Shown here: positions 7,888 to 17,400 of the stretch, piece by piece
Numbering within the stretch: position 1 is the stretch's first letter
How the letters are laid out: each line of letters opens with the position of its first letter
Source: Vulcanimicrobiota bacterium
Lineage (GTDB): Bacteria; Vulcanimicrobiota; Vulcanimicrobiia; Vulcanimicrobiales; Vulcanimicrobiaceae
Assembly: GCA_027364935.1 (NCBI GenBank)
Contig: DAHXOK010000008.1
Span: forward strand, 11,853 to 52,883
Length of the DNA: 41,031 nucleotides
Direction: 5' to 3'
Position numbers and translations under genes: made by a program
The notes under the pieces: model-generated
The model's database searches: none
What the model was told of the DNA's origin: nothing
The model's input: only the letters and a program-made list of their open reading frames with translations

Positions 7888-8901
7888 ATGCGATCGCTTG
7901 CATTCGATTATGCCGTGAGCATCTGCTGCGTATGGATCGTCGCCGGCTTCTTCCTCGATGCCTGGGCGCACGGCCACGTCCCGATAGAAACGTTCTTCAC
8001 GCCGTATCATGCCCTCTTTTACTCCGGCATGCTGCTCCTGATCTGCATCGTTGGTGGGTTTGCGGCGCGCAACCGCGCTCGCGGTCTGTCGTGGTCGCAG
8101 AGCGTGCCGCCTCCGTACCGTTTGGCGCTCTTGGGCTTTCCGATCTTCCTGCTCGCGGGCGTCGGCGACCTCTTGTGGCACCTGCTGCTCGGAGTCGAGA
8201 TTGGCATCGACGCATTGCTGAGCCCTACGCATCAAGCGCTCGGGCTCGGCATGTTCTTTCTCGCGAGCGGACCGATCCGCTCGACGCTCGCGAACCGCGC
8301 GACCAGCACGACGCTCTCGCGGCAGCTTCCCTTCGTCTTCGGGATCGTCGCATGGTATGGGCTGGTCCACTTCGGCACGGCGTACGCATTCATTCCCGGT
8401 GCCGCGCGCACGGACGCACCGCCGTCGATTACCTTCTCGCCGAACTACATGACCGCGCTCGCCTTCGCGTACTACAAGGTCGCGATCGGCGTGCTCATCC
8501 TCATCTTCCAGGGAGTCCTCGCCGCGGGATTCGCGCTGTGGTCTGCATCGTCGCTTCGGCTGCGGCCCGGCGTATTCACCATTCTCTATCCCTGCGCGAA
8601 CGCAATGGCTGCCGCGCCCTTCACGAACTCGACTCCGCTGCTTGCCGTGACGCTGGTGGCATCCTTCGCTACGGGCATCGCAGCGGACGTCATGGTCGCG
8701 CGGCTCGACCCGCAGCCGTCGCGACCCTGCGCGTATCGCTGGTTTGCGGTGCTCGTGCCGATGATCTACGCTGCCACGTTCCTCATCGGCACCGACCTCG
8801 CTTCGGGGATCTGGTGGGATTGGAACGTCGCGCTCGGCGCGTGGTGCTGGACGGGCGTCGCCGGGTTCGGCCTCAGCTTCATCGGTCTCGCGCGCAGGTA
8901 A
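7888..8901 (+). CDS. Polytopic membrane protein with conserved-looking His residues
   Basis: A 337-residue protein with about nine hydrophobic segments; no family recognised with confidence. ACGGAG precedes the ATG at 7888 by seven bases, which decides the start. Within the first 120 residues, polar residues sit inside or at the edge of membrane helices: WAHGH (His28, His30), PYHALFYSG (His41), GVGDLLWHLLLG (Asp94, His98) and SPTHQALGLG (His115). Such a set could bind a metal or heme, but this is only a pattern reading. It lies in the 59-bp divergent arrangement with the lipoprotein gene and 43 bases before the large prepilin. Confidence 0.7.
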   Translation: MRSLAFDYAVSICCVWIVAGFFLDAWAHGHVPIETFFTPYHALFYSGMLLLICIVGGFAARNRARGLSWSQSVPPPYRLALLGFPIFLLAGVGDLLWHLLLGVEIGIDALLSPTHQALGLGMFFLASGPIRSTLANRATSTTLSRQLPFVFGIVAWYGLVHFGTAYAFIPGAARTDAPPSITFSPNYMTALAFAYYKVAIGVLILIFQGVLAAGFALWSASSLRLRPGVFTILYPCANAMAAAPFTNSTPLLAVTLVASFATGIAADVMVARLDPQPSRPCAYRWFAVLVPMIYAATFLIGTDLASGIWWDWNVALGAWCWTGVAGFGLSFIGLARR

Positions 8902-8944
8902 GCACCGTGTCCCGCGACCCGATGCCGCGGGCACTCGTCATCAC

Positions 8945-11002
8945 ATGGGTGCGCGGGAACGCGGCTTCACGCTGCTCGAGGCCCTCGTCACGGTCGGGAT
9001 CCTCGCGTTGCTGCTCGTCGCCGGCGCATGGGCCTTCTCGCTCCATCCGAACGCGCTCGTCGCCGCAACCGACGACGTCGACGCGGCCCTCGCCTCGGCA
9101 CGCGCGATTGCGGCATCGAGCGGGAACGGCGCGACAATCGCTTTCGCGCCGCGCGCCGACGCTCGCGGAAATCCTCTCGCCGGCTTCACCCTGCGCATCT
9201 ACAGCGGACGCCCGGATGCGCCCGGCGCCGTCCGCGCGACGTCGGCAATGCCGGTCATTGCGGATGCGAGCGTACGCGAGCGCACGCTGGGCGCGCCGCC
9301 GTTCTCGATCTTCATCGACAGCGCCGGCAATGCGAGCGGCGCAGCGTCGTATCCCGCAATTGATGCGAGCGGAAACGCGAGCTTTGCGACGATCGCGCAA
9401 GAGCCCGCCTGTCCGCCGGGCGGCTTCACGCTTACGCTGCGCGATCTCCAATCGCGCGCGAGCGCGACGCGCACGCTCTCCTGCCGCGTCGCGCTCAGCG
9501 CCCCTGGCGCCGCGAACCCTTCGCCGACGCCCAACGTGCCGCTCGCCACGCCAACCGCGCTGCTCTTTCACTGGCCTCAAGGCGAGCGGGAACAGTTCGT
9601 CGCGACCGAGTGGGGATACGCGCATTGGTTTGCCGCCCCCGGCTTCGCCTGCGGAAACGACGTGGCTGCCTTCCCCGACGTTCTTCCCTCGCCGTACTCG
9701 CCGGCGTACTCACCTGCCGAGGCAGCACGCTCGCCCTTGCCTCCGCCGGCAGTGCCGTACTCGTATCCCAATGCAAACGGGGGAAGTATGAACGATGCTC
9801 CCGCCACTTTTCCGTTGGAGCCGCAGAGCGCCGGACTCTGCAGTGCGTCCGTGCGCGACGCGTACGGCCAGGTCGCTTCGACGTCCGTCGCGGTCATGGG
9901 TTGGCTAACCGCCGCGTACGGTTCGGGTCAGGCGACGCACGCCCAGGGTGCGATCGCAATTCCCGCACGTGCCCTCGCACATGCGGGAAGCAGCGTCACC
10001 ATCGCACTCACCAAGACGTTCGACGCGGCGTCTCTCGCGCCGCGCGTAGCGTTCACCGGCAGTAGCGCTGCCGCTTGCGCGAGCGATCTCGCAATCGCGA
10101 CCGCGGCCGGAACGACACCCGCAACGCCGTCGCCGACGCCTGCGACCGCTGCGATTGCGCTCACGGTAACGCTCGTCCCGCCCTCGGCACTCGACTGCAA
10201 CGGCATCATCTACAATCACTATGCCGATCCGAGCGCGCCGTCTGATTCCGTCTCGGAAAGCTCTGAAGGCGTCGCGTTTACGGCCTCGCTCGAACCCGCT
10301 ACCGGGCCCCTCTCGACGCTGGGCAGGATCGTCTTTTGGAAGAGCCCCGGCAGCGGGGGAGCCTGTTCGTACGCGCAACTCTACCTGCCGAGCGGGAGCC
10401 TCGATGCGAACGCACCGAGCCATGCCGATGCCTACAACGTCACCGATGCCGATGGCTGCGTGACGAACCAAACGGTCCGCATATGGGCTGCTGAAGCACA
10501 CTATACAGGGCAGTTTTCGCTCTTCGCCGGGACCTGCTACAGCGAACTCTCGTTCAACGCGCTGAATTGGCTCGCGAGCAGCTATGCAACGGCAACGCCG
10601 ACGGGCATCACGCCCGGCTGCGCGTTCGAGGTACAGTCAGCAGATCAGACCCTCGTAAATGGAGGAGCCAAAACCGTAGGCGTCGTCGTCGACTCGTGCC
10701 AGGGAACGTCGCTGATCGTTGCAATTGGAACGGGCTGCGCCGTGACGATTCCGAGCGCCGGAACCACGGGAAGCCTCGATTGCACCGGCGGCGGATCCGG
10801 CGGCAGCGAAACCGACACGAGCGTTGCCTGGAATCCACCGCTGCCTGCGCTCGGAACGTTCGATGGGACGACATGGACGCGCACGGCACCTGGAACCCAG
10901 ACGGTGTCGTGGATTAGCGTAACGGAGGCGTGCTTCTTCACTGGAGACCACGGTGCGCCGGGCGTCGTCAACACCTCGCACGGGGGCTACACGTTCAACT
11001 GA
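8945..11002 (+). CDS. Very long type IV prepilin-like protein
   Basis: A 685-residue protein with a textbook class III signal: MGARERG-FTLLEALVTVGI, in which Gly7 precedes the cleavage site, Glu is at +5 and a 20-residue hydrophobic helix follows. The next 170 residues look like a GspH/FimT-type pseudopilin domain. A Pro/Thr linker (SPTPNVPLATPT) leads to an unrelated large beta-rich, Cys-containing passenger (FHWPQGEREQFV, ending SHGGYTFN) with Thr/Pro-rich spacers such as TPSPTPAT near residue 395. Ordinary pilins are 120-250 residues, so this could be a tip adhesin on a minor-pilin stem. Start codon, frame and length are unambiguous; function is inferred. Confidence 0.75.
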   Translation: MGARERGFTLLEALVTVGILALLLVAGAWAFSLHPNALVAATDDVDAALASARAIAASSGNGATIAFAPRADARGNPLAGFTLRIYSGRPDAPGAVRATSAMPVIADASVRERTLGAPPFSIFIDSAGNASGAASYPAIDASGNASFATIAQEPACPPGGFTLTLRDLQSRASATRTLSCRVALSAPGAANPSPTPNVPLATPTALLFHWPQGEREQFVATEWGYAHWFAAPGFACGNDVAAFPDVLPSPYSPAYSPAEAARSPLPPPAVPYSYPNANGGSMNDAPATFPLEPQSAGLCSASVRDAYGQVASTSVAVMGWLTAAYGSGQATHAQGAIAIPARALAHAGSSVTIALTKTFDAASLAPRVAFTGSSAAACASDLAIATAAGTTPATPSPTPATAAIALTVTLVPPSALDCNGIIYNHYADPSAPSDSVSESSEGVAFTASLEPATGPLSTLGRIVFWKSPGSGGACSYAQLYLPSGSLDANAPSHADAYNVTDADGCVTNQTVRIWAAEAHYTGQFSLFAGTCYSELSFNALNWLASSYATATPTGITPGCAFEVQSADQTLVNGGAKTVGVVVDSCQGTSLIVAIGTGCAVTIPSAGTTGSLDCTGGGSGGSETDTSVAWNPPLPALGTFDGTTWTRTAPGTQTVSWISVTEACFFTGDHGAPGVVNTSHGGYTFN

Positions 11003-11087
11003 CGACGGCCCGCTGACGCCGCGACGTTTCGCGAGCAACCTCCTTGCACCAAGGGTATCGTCGCGAGCGCCGCGCACGTTTCACCCC
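11003..11087 (+). promoter_or_regulatory. Possible structured leader before second symporter pair
   Basis: The 85-base gap holds nested inverted repeats: CGCGACG at 11020-11026 pairs with CGTCGCG at 11059-11065, and inside lies CCTTG-CAC-CAAGG at about 11042-11054. TCGCGAGC also occurs twice (11029-11036 and 11061-11068). This could be a terminator for the prepilin gene or a leader structure for the transporter genes. There is no U-tract, and no known riboswitch class was recognised. Confidence 0.3.
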
Positions 11088-11273
11088 ATGACGCTGCTGC
11101 GCGCGACGCTCGTCCTCGTCCCGATCCTCGCGCTGACGATCGCCGTGCCGTTCGTCAACCGTCTCGATCCCACGATCTTCGGACTTCCGTTCGTCCTGTT
11201 CTGGGTGGTGGGATGGGTCTTCGCGACGCCCCTCTTCCTCTGGTTCGTCGGCCGCGTGGAGGGGCGCTGGTGA
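11088..11273 (+). CDS. DUF3311 small membrane protein (symporter partner 2)
   Basis: A 61-residue protein with two transmembrane helices and the DUF3311 signature NRLDPTIFGLPFVLFWVVGW. It matches the pattern of the 62-residue copy at 5667 (Asp-Pro or Glu-Pro, a Leu/Gly-Phe-Pro turn, then an aromatic helix). An in-frame reading extends upstream to 10953 inside the prepilin gene, but the first 45 residues are Arg-rich and not family-like, so the ATG at 11088 is preferred. The stop overlaps the next GTG start as GTGA, so the small protein and the symporter are translationally coupled. Confidence 0.82.
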   Translation: MTLLRATLVLVPILALTIAVPFVNRLDPTIFGLPFVLFWVVGWVFATPLFLWFVGRVEGRW

Positions 11274-12724
11274 GCGCCGCCGGCCTCGCGCTCGGAATCG
11301 TCGCCCTCGTCATCGTGGCGACAATTCTCTTTGCGCTCTGGAGCTCGCGGCACGTGCACACGACTCCTGCGGAGTTCATCGTCGGCGGACGCTCCTTCGG
11401 TGCGATCTTTCTCTGGCTCTTGCTCGCCGGCGAAGTGTACACGAGCTTCACCTTTCTCGGCGCGGCCGGCTGGGCGTACGGCCGCGGCGCGCCCGCATAC
11501 TACATTCTGGCCTACGGCACGATCGGCTACGTCATCGGGTACTTCTTGCTTCCGGCGATCTGGCGCGTCGGCAAGGAGCGCGGCCTCCTCACGGGACCCG
11601 ATTTCTTCATCGATCGCTACGGAAGCCGCACGCTCGGTGTCGGCATCGCGCTCGTGCAGCTCGTCTTCATGATTCCGTACGTGACGCTTCAGCTGAGCGG
11701 CTTGCAGACGCTCCTCACGCTCGCCGGATACGGCACGTTCGACGCTACGGCCACCGTCGGCATCGCGTTCCTGCTGATCGCGCTCTTCGTGTTCTCTGCC
11801 GGATTGCGCGGCACGGCGTGGGCGAGCGTCGTCAAGGACGTCTTGGTGCTTGCCGCGGTAATCTTTGCCGGCATAGCCATTCCTCTGCACTTCTTCGGCT
11901 CGATACCGGCGATGTTCGCGCACCTGCGAGCGACGCACGCTTCGATGCTGACGCTCGCTCCGGCGGGAGCGCCGAGCGGCACGGTCTGGTACGTCTCAAC
12001 CGTGCTGCTGACCGGCATCGGCTTCTTCATGGGGCCGCAATCCTTCGCAGCGACATACAGTGCGCGCAGCGAGAACGTCTTGCGGCGGAACGCCGTCTTT
12101 CTGCCGCTCTATCAAGTCGTGCTCGTCCTCGTCTTCTTCGCTGGTTTCAGCGCGCTGCTCATCGTTCCAGGGTTGAAGGGAACCCGCGTGGACGAATCCT
12201 TCCTCCTCGTCGTCCAACGCTTCTATCCGCCGTGGGTCATGGGCCTCGTCGCGGCAGCCGGAGCGCTCGCCGCCCTCGTGCCCGCATCGGCGCTGCTGCT
12301 GGGAACCGCAAGCGTCGCTGCAAAGAACGTTCTGAGCGACGGGTTCGGTCTCGCGCGCAGCGATGCCGCCCGCGTGCTCGCAACTCGCGTTTTCGTTCTC
12401 GTCATCGCGTTGCTCGCGCTCGTCCTATGGCTCTTCGAGAAACAGACCCTGGTCGGACTGTTGCTGATCGTGTACGACGGCATCACCCAAGCCGCGCCCG
12501 GCGTCGTCTGCGCGTTCGTTTGGCGCCGCGCGACCGCGTGGGGCGTCGGCGCCGGCGTCACAGGTGGGATTGCGACCGTCGCGCTGCTGGGCACGACGCC
12601 GACTCCCTGCGGCGTGAACCCCGGATTCCTCGGCTTGCTCGCGAACGTCGTGCTGCTCGTCGCGGTCTCTCTGGCGACGAAAAGCAGTCGCGACGGCAGA
12701 CCGGCTTACCGCCGCGCGGGTTGA
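11270..12724 (+). CDS. Sodium:solute symporter (SSS family) 2
   Basis: A 484-residue SSS transporter with about 13 membrane segments. The family motifs are PAEFIVGGRSFGAIFLWLLL near residue 34, GEVYTSFTFLGAAGWAYGRG, and FSAGLRGTAWASVVKDVLV in the centre. It aligns along its length with the protein at 5852 but is clearly divergent. The GTG overlapping the DUF3311 stop is taken as start. Substrate unknown; the M20 amidohydrolase that follows after 58 bases raises the possibility that an N-acylated or amidated compound, or its product, is transported (inference from context only). Confidence 0.87.
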   Translation: MSAAGLALGIVALVIVATILFALWSSRHVHTTPAEFIVGGRSFGAIFLWLLLAGEVYTSFTFLGAAGWAYGRGAPAYYILAYGTIGYVIGYFLLPAIWRVGKERGLLTGPDFFIDRYGSRTLGVGIALVQLVFMIPYVTLQLSGLQTLLTLAGYGTFDATATVGIAFLLIALFVFSAGLRGTAWASVVKDVLVLAAVIFAGIAIPLHFFGSIPAMFAHLRATHASMLTLAPAGAPSGTVWYVSTVLLTGIGFFMGPQSFAATYSARSENVLRRNAVFLPLYQVVLVLVFFAGFSALLIVPGLKGTRVDESFLLVVQRFYPPWVMGLVAAAGALAALVPASALLLGTASVAAKNVLSDGFGLARSDAARVLATRVFVLVIALLALVLWLFEKQTLVGLLLIVYDGITQAAPGVVCAFVWRRATAWGVGAGVTGGIATVALLGTTPTPCGVNPGFLGLLANVVLLVAVSLATKSSRDGRPAYRRAG

Positions 12725-12782
12725 TCCGGTAAGAGTCCCTGCCGCGTGGGCCTCCAAAGCCCCGCCGCCGAACGCGCAAGAC

Positions 12783-13958
12783 ATGTCCGCGCTCGCAGTC
12801 CCTTCGGAGCTGGTCGACGACGTCGTTGCCATCCGACGCCACCTCCACATGCAGCCGGAGCTCGGTTTCGAGGAGCAGCGCACCGCAGCGTTCGTCGCGC
12901 AGCGACTCCGCTCTCTCGGCTTCGACGTGTACGAGCGCATCGCGACGACGGGCGTCGTCGGCGTCATGCGCGGCGCGCGGCCCGGGCGTACGATCATGCT
13001 CCGAGCGGATATGGACGCGCTGCCGGTTCTCGAGGAAACCGATCTCGCGTATCGCTCGCGCATCGACGGCACGATGCACGCGTGCGGCCACGACGGCCAC
13101 GTAGCGATTCTGCTCGGTGCCGCAACGCTCGTCGCAAGCGCTCGTAACGAGCTCGCGGGAACACTCTGTCTCGTCTTCCAACCCGCGGAGGAAGGCAAGG
13201 GCGGCGCGAAAGCGATGGTCGACGAAGGCGTCATCGAACGCTTCGGGATCGAGCGCGCGTACGGACTGCACCTGTCGTCGAACTACCCGACGGGCACGCT
13301 CGGCTTCCGCGCTGGCCCCATGTACGCATCCAGCGATTCCATCGAGATCGACGTCCTCGGCGTCGGCGGACACGGCGCGGCGCCGCACGAAACCATCGAT
13401 CCCATTCTCGTTGCGGCCAATTTCGTCACGTCGGTGCAACAGGTCGTTTCGCGCGCGATCGACCCGCTCGAGCCTGCCGTCGTCACCATCGCCTCGATTC
13501 ACGGCGGGACGATCCACAACGTCATTCCGCGCTCCTGCCGGATGTTGGGAACGGTCCGCGCCTTCTCCGCCGACATTCGCAACGCTATGCCGGAGCGCAT
13601 CGAGCGCGTGCTGCGCTCGTGCTGCGATGCGGCAGGAGCGAAGTACGCGTTCGACTACCTCTGGCGCTATCCGGTAACGGCGAACGATCCGGATCAAACG
13701 GCATACGCGCGTGCGCTCGCGGCGCGGTTGGTCGGAGAAGAACGCGCCGTCGAGGCGAACCGCCTGATGGGAGCCGAAGACTTCTCGTTCTTCGCGCAGC
13801 GCGTTCCCGCGTGTTTCTACATGCTCGGCTCTCGCGGCGGCCCGCCCACGGCGCACCCGCACCATTCGAGCCTCTTCGACATCGACGAATCGGCGCTGCC
13901 GACCGGCGTAGCAATGATGACCGCGCTGGCCCTGGACGCCGCGAGCAACGCACCGTGA
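12783..13958 (+). CDS. M20D-family amidohydrolase (N-acyl amino acid hydrolase-like)
   Basis: A 391-residue di-metal amidohydrolase of the IAA-amino acid/hippurate hydrolase group. Family marks are RRHLHMQPELGFEE at 18-31, LRADMDALPV at 73-82, HACGHDGH ending at His106 (metal ligands Cys101, His103), QPAEEGKGGA with the catalytic and metal Glu136/Glu137, His163 in GLHLSS, and the C-terminal HPHHSSLFDID. Members release free amino acids from N-acyl or conjugated forms in the cytoplasm; the exact substrate is not readable. The dimerisation domain (about 180-290, GHGAAPHETIDP) is intact. It lies downstream of symporter 2 and overlaps the next gene as GTGA. Confidence 0.92.
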   Translation: MSALAVPSELVDDVVAIRRHLHMQPELGFEEQRTAAFVAQRLRSLGFDVYERIATTGVVGVMRGARPGRTIMLRADMDALPVLEETDLAYRSRIDGTMHACGHDGHVAILLGAATLVASARNELAGTLCLVFQPAEEGKGGAKAMVDEGVIERFGIERAYGLHLSSNYPTGTLGFRAGPMYASSDSIEIDVLGVGGHGAAPHETIDPILVAANFVTSVQQVVSRAIDPLEPAVVTIASIHGGTIHNVIPRSCRMLGTVRAFSADIRNAMPERIERVLRSCCDAAGAKYAFDYLWRYPVTANDPDQTAYARALAARLVGEERAVEANRLMGAEDFSFFAQRVPACFYMLGSRGGPPTAHPHHSSLFDIDESALPTGVAMMTALALDAASNAP

Positions 13959-14473
13959 CCGCAACGATCCCGGAGATCGTCACGCCGACCACGCTCGACG
14001 GCTATCTCGAAGTCCTAACGCGCGCCGTCTTTCAGGCAGGCGTGAGCTGGAAGCAGATCGCGGCACGGTGGGACGCGTACGGCCGCGCGTTCGATGGATT
14101 CGACGTCGCGCGCGTCGCCGCGTTCACGGACGCGGATGTTGCGCGCGTTCTCGAGACAGACGGCCTCCTTCGCTCGCCCCGTAAGGTCCAGGCCACCATT
14201 CGCAACGCGCGCACCTTGCTCGAGCTCGACAGCGAGTACCGAGGCTTCCGCGCTTATCTGCGCAGTTTCAAAGATTACCATGCCGCGGCAAAGTCGCTCA
14301 AAAAACGTTTCGCCTTCATGGGCGAGATGAACGCGTGGTACTTCCTCTTCCGCGTGGGCGAACCCGTGCCGCGGTTCGAATCATGGGTGACGCCGATCCC
14401 CGGCACTCATCCCCGAATGCGCGAGATGGTCGAGCTCGCTCGTAAACAGGGCCGCTCTCCCGAACGGCCCTAA
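13955..14473 (+). CDS. TagI-like (3-methyladenine DNA glycosylase I family) divergent protein
   Basis: A 172-residue protein translated from a GTG overlapping the M20 gene stop. The central part matches the Tag family: FQAGVSWKQIAARWDAYGRA, FDGFDVARVAAFTDADVARV and RSPRKVQATIRNARTLLEL correspond to the HhH-fold core. It lacks the N-terminal Cys/His pair and the C-terminal His/Cys pair that bind zinc in E. coli Tag, and the residue aligned with the functional Glu38 appears to be Ala. So the fold is recognisable, but 3-methyladenine glycosylase activity is doubtful. The coupling to an amidohydrolase has no evident biochemical meaning. Confidence 0.75.
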   Translation: MTATIPEIVTPTTLDGYLEVLTRAVFQAGVSWKQIAARWDAYGRAFDGFDVARVAAFTDADVARVLETDGLLRSPRKVQATIRNARTLLELDSEYRGFRAYLRSFKDYHAAAKSLKKRFAFMGEMNAWYFLFRVGEPVPRFESWVTPIPGTHPRMREMVELARKQGRSPERP

Positions 14474-14483
14474 CGGCGGGAGA
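14456..14483. terminator. Hairpin between convergent genes
   Basis: TCTCCCG (14456-14462) and CGGGAGA (14477-14483) form a perfect 7-bp stem with a 14-base loop. It spans the stop codon of the TagI-like gene and abuts that of the convergent TonB receptor, the place expected for a bidirectional terminator. No U-tract is present on either side. Confidence 0.45.
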
Positions 14484-17400
14484 TTACGGCGGCGAAGGCC
14501 GCGGCGCCGGCGGGACCGGCCGCATCATGTAGATGCCCAAGACGGATGCGTAGTTCAGTTCGGGGACGCTTTTTCCGTCCCATCCGCGCTGCTGGAGTTG
14601 CTCGGCGGTTGCGCCGGCGACGCGACCACAGCGCAAGAGTGCGCCCAGGGTTGCCGGATCGCCGGGATCGAGCTCGTACCACGTCCCCGCCCTGGCACGG
14701 TGTGCCGTAATCGTGAAGCTCGGTGTGGGCGAGCCCTCCGTGAAGTGCGCGCGCAGCTCGCCGATGAGCTCGACTGCGGTATCGCGCTCCGCTCCCGAGC
14801 ACGAACCGCCGCTGCGGACTTCGAACGGATTGGCCGGAGCGGTCGAAGGGAGGACATAGACGCGGAAGTTCTCCTCTCCCGGCTGCGGGCGCCGCGGCGC
14901 AAAATACAGTCCTACGGCAGGCATGAACTGCAGCTGAGGAACCATGAAGAGCTGCGTCTGCGGCTGGTAGAGATGACGCGCCGTAACGTCGTCCGGGGTC
15001 GCGCGATGAACCGTCAGACAACCCACAATCGGCCGCATACGCTCGAACGATCGCGGCGTGACGGTCAGAACGTAGGTCGAGCCCAGGCCGTGATACGCGA
15101 TCGTCGCATCCGCGACGCTCGCAGGCGTCATCGTCGCGGGATATCCCGTGACCGTCCTGCCGGCCTCGACGCGCGCCACGAACGCAGAGAGCGCGTCCGC
15201 GAGTTGCCGTGCGTAGGCCACCTCGCTCGCTCCGCACAACTGCGCTTCGTTCTTCAATGCAAACGGCTGTACGGGCGGGCTCGCCGGCAGCGGCGAGAAG
15301 AGTTCGCGGAAACCCCCACCGCGCGCGCCTCCCGCGCCCCGCGGACCGCCGAAGAAGGGCGGGCGACCGCGCGGCGCTTCACCCGCAAGGGCCGACTGCG
15401 TCGTCACCTGCTGCGCCCCGGCGCCGAACTTCACCGTGTAGGTGACCGAATACATGCGCGGCTGCAACGGCCGAGCGAGATTCGCGATCTGCGCGCCGCC
15501 GAGGGTGACGTACGGCACTTCCCATTGGGGGCTCGTAAACACACCGCCGTATGCGTTGGTCACGTTGCTCGCGATCGCCGTCAACGTCCCGTGCTCGAGC
15601 TGTGCGCTCAGACCCCCGTCGAGCGTTACATAGCCCGGAAGATGGCTCCAGTTGTTGCTTCCGGTGTACTGTGCGTCGAGCAGATATTCGAGCGACGAAC
15701 CGGGCATCGTATAATCGAAGGTGATTCCCGCACGGTTCAACGGAACGTTGGGAATCTGTTTGCCGGAAATGACAATCGAATACGGGTTCTGGATGCGCGG
15801 GTCTACCGAGAAGACCGTCGCCGAGGTGAGATTGTAGAACGGCTGCACGACGAGATTGCCGAACGTCAAGTACGACGACAGCTCGACGCCTTGATAGACG
15901 CGTTGCGTCCCGCCGATCGGCGTCGTGAAATAGAGCTGCGTCGCAGAAAACGGCGTTCCGGGCGCTCGATCGCAACCCGCCGACGAGTCCCAGATCGGCT
16001 GCACGAGCGATGGGTACGCCGGAGGAACGACGCCCATCGACGTAAGGACCGAACCGTTCACCTCGACAGGAAGCACGACGTCGTTTTCGACTTGGCGATA
16101 CACTTGCAAAGAAATGTTGCCGCCCGCAAGCGTGTGCGTGTACGCGGCGCGCAGCGACGTGGACGAGCTGGTGCCGGGCTGGTCGCCCGGTGCGCTTCCG
16201 TACGCGACGTTGCCGTAGCAGTCGAACTGCAGTGAGGCCGGATCGGTCAACGTCGTCTGCCGCGTTCCCCCGGCCGCGACGCCGCCGAGTGCGTACGAGA
16301 GCGCATACGTGTCGCGCGCGGTCGGACGCCACGTCATGCCGGCGTTCGCCAGGAGTGTCGAGGACGCGTACGACGCGTGGCTGATGCCGAGGGTGTCGGT
16401 CAAGGTCAGTTTGTCGTTGGAATGGATCGTATCCGTGACTTGCAGTGCGTCGTACGACGACTGCGCCGCGCCCAAATAGTACGGAATCGCCTGCGCCACG
16501 AGCGGCGTGCTCGTCACTTGCGTCGTCGTGCCGTACGCGACGATCGCGATCGTGTGGCGCTGCCGGGACGGCAGCATCGCGTTGATCGAAAACCCGCGAC
16601 TCGCGGCGTTCGTCGCAAAGCCGTTGGGATCGGCAACGCCGCCGACGAAGCGGTTGAGCTCGTTACGTACGCTCTTTGCGTCCATGCCGTAGATCGACGC
16701 CTGCAGGGTCGTTGCGCCCAAGAGCGCGTCGTCGGTCAGCGAGTACATATCGAAGTTGCTCTGCATGCCGTTGTTGGGGCCATATCCGCACGGCAGCGTA
16801 CCGTCGATGCGCAAGCACACAAGTCCGCTCTCACGCGTAGCGTTCATGAACGTGCCGACCAGCGTCTGCGTATCGCTGAACGCGTAGTGCAACTTCACGA
16901 GCTCGCCGCCGATGGAGGTGTTCCCATTGTGAATGTAGTCGAGGCCGCTTGCGTCGAGGTAGCGCTCGCCATCGACCAAGCTAGGCGTGTAGCGATCCGT
17001 CGTCTCGAGCGCCACGCCTAACTTGCCGTCGGAACCCGTCTGTGCCAGAGAATAATTGTAGCGCCCGTACGAGCCTGCCGAGAACGTCAGAGAGGAGAGC
17101 CAGCTCAGGGTCGGCTCCAGGGTCGAAAAGTTCACCCCGCCGCCGAGCGCTCCGACCTGCGGTCCCATGCGCACGGAGGCACCCGTAAAGAGGTCCGTAG
17201 CGAACGTACCGAGGTTACCGGCCGTGCCGGGAGCGTTGAGCGGGATTCCATCGAGGGTGAGCTGCGTCTGGCTCGCGTCGTGGCCCTCGAGCGAAACGGT
17301 CTGCGTCGCGTCGCTGTCGTCATTCGAAGTCGAGACCGAGACCCCCGAAAGTTTGTTGAGCGCGTCTGCGAGATCGCTCGAGAGTCGCCGCTGCGCGGAG

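Noticed and set aside
7536-9791. A 751-codon open frame on the plus strand across the lipoprotein, membrane protein and prepilin genes
   Set aside because: Arg/Ala/Ser-rich out-of-frame translation with no family motifs; the alternative frames there encode recognisable proteins with signals and membrane helices.
11003-11087. Known riboswitch before the second DUF3311-symporter pair
   Set aside because: Only short nested stems are visible; no conserved riboswitch core sequence was recognised, so only a generic structured leader is listed.
14598-16235. Long plus-strand open frame opposite the TonB receptor
   Set aside because: Antisense of a strong CDS; the product is Arg-rich and without domain structure, as expected in GC-rich DNA.
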